A stretch of 64,000 bases of DNA from an uncultured Collinsella sp. (GTDB lineage Bacteria > Actinomycetota > Coriobacteriia > Coriobacteriales > Coriobacteriaceae): positions 1 to 64,000 of the forward strand of contig CABSNU010000007.1 in assembly GCA_902479135.1 (NCBI GenBank), in the 5' to 3' direction. The position numbers were made by a program, and so were the translations under genes. The notes below the pieces were generated by a model. The model made no database searches, was not told where the DNA came from, and saw nothing but the letters and a program-made list of their open reading frames with translations. Positions 62,962-64,000 of the stretch are shown in pieces. Each line of letters starts with the position of its first letter. Within the stretch, counting starts at the first letter, position 1.

Positions 62962-63163
62962 GTGCAGTCCTTTCGCGCTACCCCTGTCCGCAAAAACGGC
63001 CCGGTCGCCCGAGCCGCATCGCAGACCTGCTATGTTCAGACTTAGATTTTATAACCCATTAACGCGCATATATACATACGGAATCGAAAAACTGTATGTC
63101 CGAGCGCTCCAATGCGTCAATTGCCAAGGAGTGCCCCCCCCTGCCGGCAGAAAAGGAACGTCC

Positions 63164-63664
63164 CTATCTGCCATCTACGCGCTTGGCCATCCAGACATGG
63201 GGTTGGCCCTCGTCTTCGTAATCTACCGGGGCAATTTGCGTGTAGCCCGCCTTTGCATAGAGCGGCAGCACGTATTCCTGCGCATGCAGCTTAATAAGCT
63301 TAGCGCCGGCATTGCGTGCACACGCAGCACTGGCCTCGACGATCGCACTCGCCAGTCCGCGACGACGCATAGCCGGCAGCACGGCGACGCGCCCCATAAT
63401 GTAGGTCTCCCCCGCCGCGATGTCTTCGTCCAAGTCGCACGCCGGTGACACCGGCGCCTCTGCGTCAGCCGCGCGCTCAAGCTCTTCGGGAAACACACGC
63501 GAGCAACCGGCAATCTCGCCGTCTACATAGAGCGTCACATGAATGCAGTTCTGATCCTCGTCGATAGCGTCGAACTCATTCTCGTAGCCCTGCTCGTCCA
63601 TAAAAACGACGCGGCGCACCAACGCCGCGTCATCAAAGCATCCCGTCTTAAGTTGGATATCCAT
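63164..63664 (-). CDS. GNAT family acetyltransferase
   Basis: A 166-residue GNAT acyltransferase. The acetyl-CoA loop appears as VAVLPAMRRRGLASAIVEAS (Q/RxxGxG/A-like), preceded by beta strands and GETYIMGR. It resembles ElaA/YjcF-like proteins acting on small molecules or protein amines. I chose ATG 63664 with AAAGGGC upstream; six earlier codons are open. Confidence 0.88.
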   Translation of the reverse strand: MDIQLKTGCFDDAALVRRVVFMDEQGYENEFDAIDEDQNCIHVTLYVDGEIAGCSRVFPEELERAADAEAPVSPACDLDEDIAAGETYIMGRVAVLPAMRRRGLASAIVEASAACARNAGAKLIKLHAQEYVLPLYAKAGYTQIAPVDYEDEGQPHVWMAKRVDGR

Positions 63665-63703
63665 GGCTGCCCTTTCATTCAATGCGAACGTTAGGGACAG
63701 ATT

Positions 63704-64000
63704 TTAGCGAAAATGAGCTCCGCGCACGCTAAACTTCGCGCGAGCCTTCGCCAGGCAATCGTAATGACCCACGTTATGGGCATCGCTCGCGATGAAACTG
63801 TACAGGTTCTGATCGAACAGGCGCTGTGCCGGCTTTTTCTCGCGACCAAAGCGACCGCCGGCAATAAAGTCCGCCGAAGCCTGCAGCTTGCAGCCCATAT
63901 CGACCAGGCGCTCCGCCACGCTTACATCCTTTTGAACCGCACGATAGCGCTCAGGATGAGCGATAATCACCTGGTAACCACGGCACTGCAAATCGTAAAT
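63704..64000 (-). CDS. CpsB/YwqE-like PHP tyrosine phosphatase, C-terminal part (runs off the window)
   Basis: The last 98 codons of a protein whose start lies beyond the window. IIAHPERYRAVQKD, QASADFIAGGRFG and FIASDAHNVGHYDCLAKARAKF match the C-terminal half of the PHP-type manganese tyrosine phosphatase (CpsB/Wzb-PHP, YwqE) that regulates capsule synthesis. The His and Asp metal ligands (AHPERY, SDAH) are retained. The open frame continues to base 64000. Confidence 0.85.
   Translation of the reverse strand: MYDLQCRGYQVIIAHPERYRAVQKDVSVAERLVDMGCKLQASADFIAGGRFGREKKPAQRLFDQNLYSFIASDAHNVGHYDCLAKARAKFSVRGAHFR

Noticed and set aside
1..64000. tRNA or rRNA genes
   Set aside because: No cloverleaf with conserved TTCGA/CCA ends or rRNA sequence was recognised by eye; a tRNAscan would settle it.

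Overview
The window is 64 kb of a high-G+C bacterial chromosome, except for an AT-rich left edge. The gene set suggests an anaerobic gut actinobacterium of the class Coriobacteriia, most likely Collinsella or a close relative. It includes kdpFABC-kdpDE, a lactate racemase (lar) locus, a GlnR-like regulator beside glutamine synthetase, two tandem YhgE/Pip membrane proteins, a heterodimeric ABC exporter and Old-Yellow-Enzyme chemistry. The taxonomic call is inference from protein resemblance and repeat style; no rRNA or tRNA gene was found.

Layout. 0.4-10.6 kb (minus strand): HAD phosphatase, MFS exporter, a fused MoaC-MobB and MoaA (molybdenum cofactor), a nuclease-fold protein of unknown role, and a two-gene ABC exporter. 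10.7-13.1 kb (plus): a MATE exporter and MerR regulator behind a MerR-type promoter. 13.1-19.5 kb (minus): ligA with a coupled 59-residue ORF, an HtrA protease, a GlnR-like regulator and glnA. 19.6-23.9 kb (minus): a HepT/MntA toxin-antitoxin pair whose MntA carries an extra RelB/DinJ domain, LacI and GntR regulators, and an AlbA_2/Schlafen-like regulator preceded by repeated operator-like sites. 24.0-34.5 kb: an OYE/2,4-dienoyl-CoA-reductase-like flavoenzyme, kdpFABC (minus) and the divergent kdpDE (plus). 34.6-38.6 kb (minus): a ferrous iron uptake cluster (feoA-feoA-feoB-small Cys-rich protein) with a DtxR-like box, and an HPr-like protein. 39.0-41.6 kb: aspS and serB. 41.7-46.4 kb: larB, a LarC lacking its C-terminal half, a TetR regulator, and convergent larA-larD. 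46.7-51.1 kb: PEP carboxylase and hisS. 51.4-55.1 kb: MFS permease, M20 amidohydrolase and an EamA permease. 55.5-60.5 kb: two YhgE/Pip proteins. 60.9-64.0 kb: htpG, a GNAT acetyltransferase and the 3' end of a CpsB-like PHP phosphatase.

The intergenic DNA is unusually rich in long palindromes. Several fall into families: stems that differ between copies yet remain base-paired, around conserved cores (44165-44283 with 46591-46717, and 55310-55473 with 60721-60930); three tandem 46-nt hairpins with an exact 62-nt period (38696-38865); and at least three short palindromic repeat families (R1, R2, R3). The first family looks like a conserved structured RNA or terminator element and, with the RelB-MntA/HepT locus, is the best candidate here for something undescribed.
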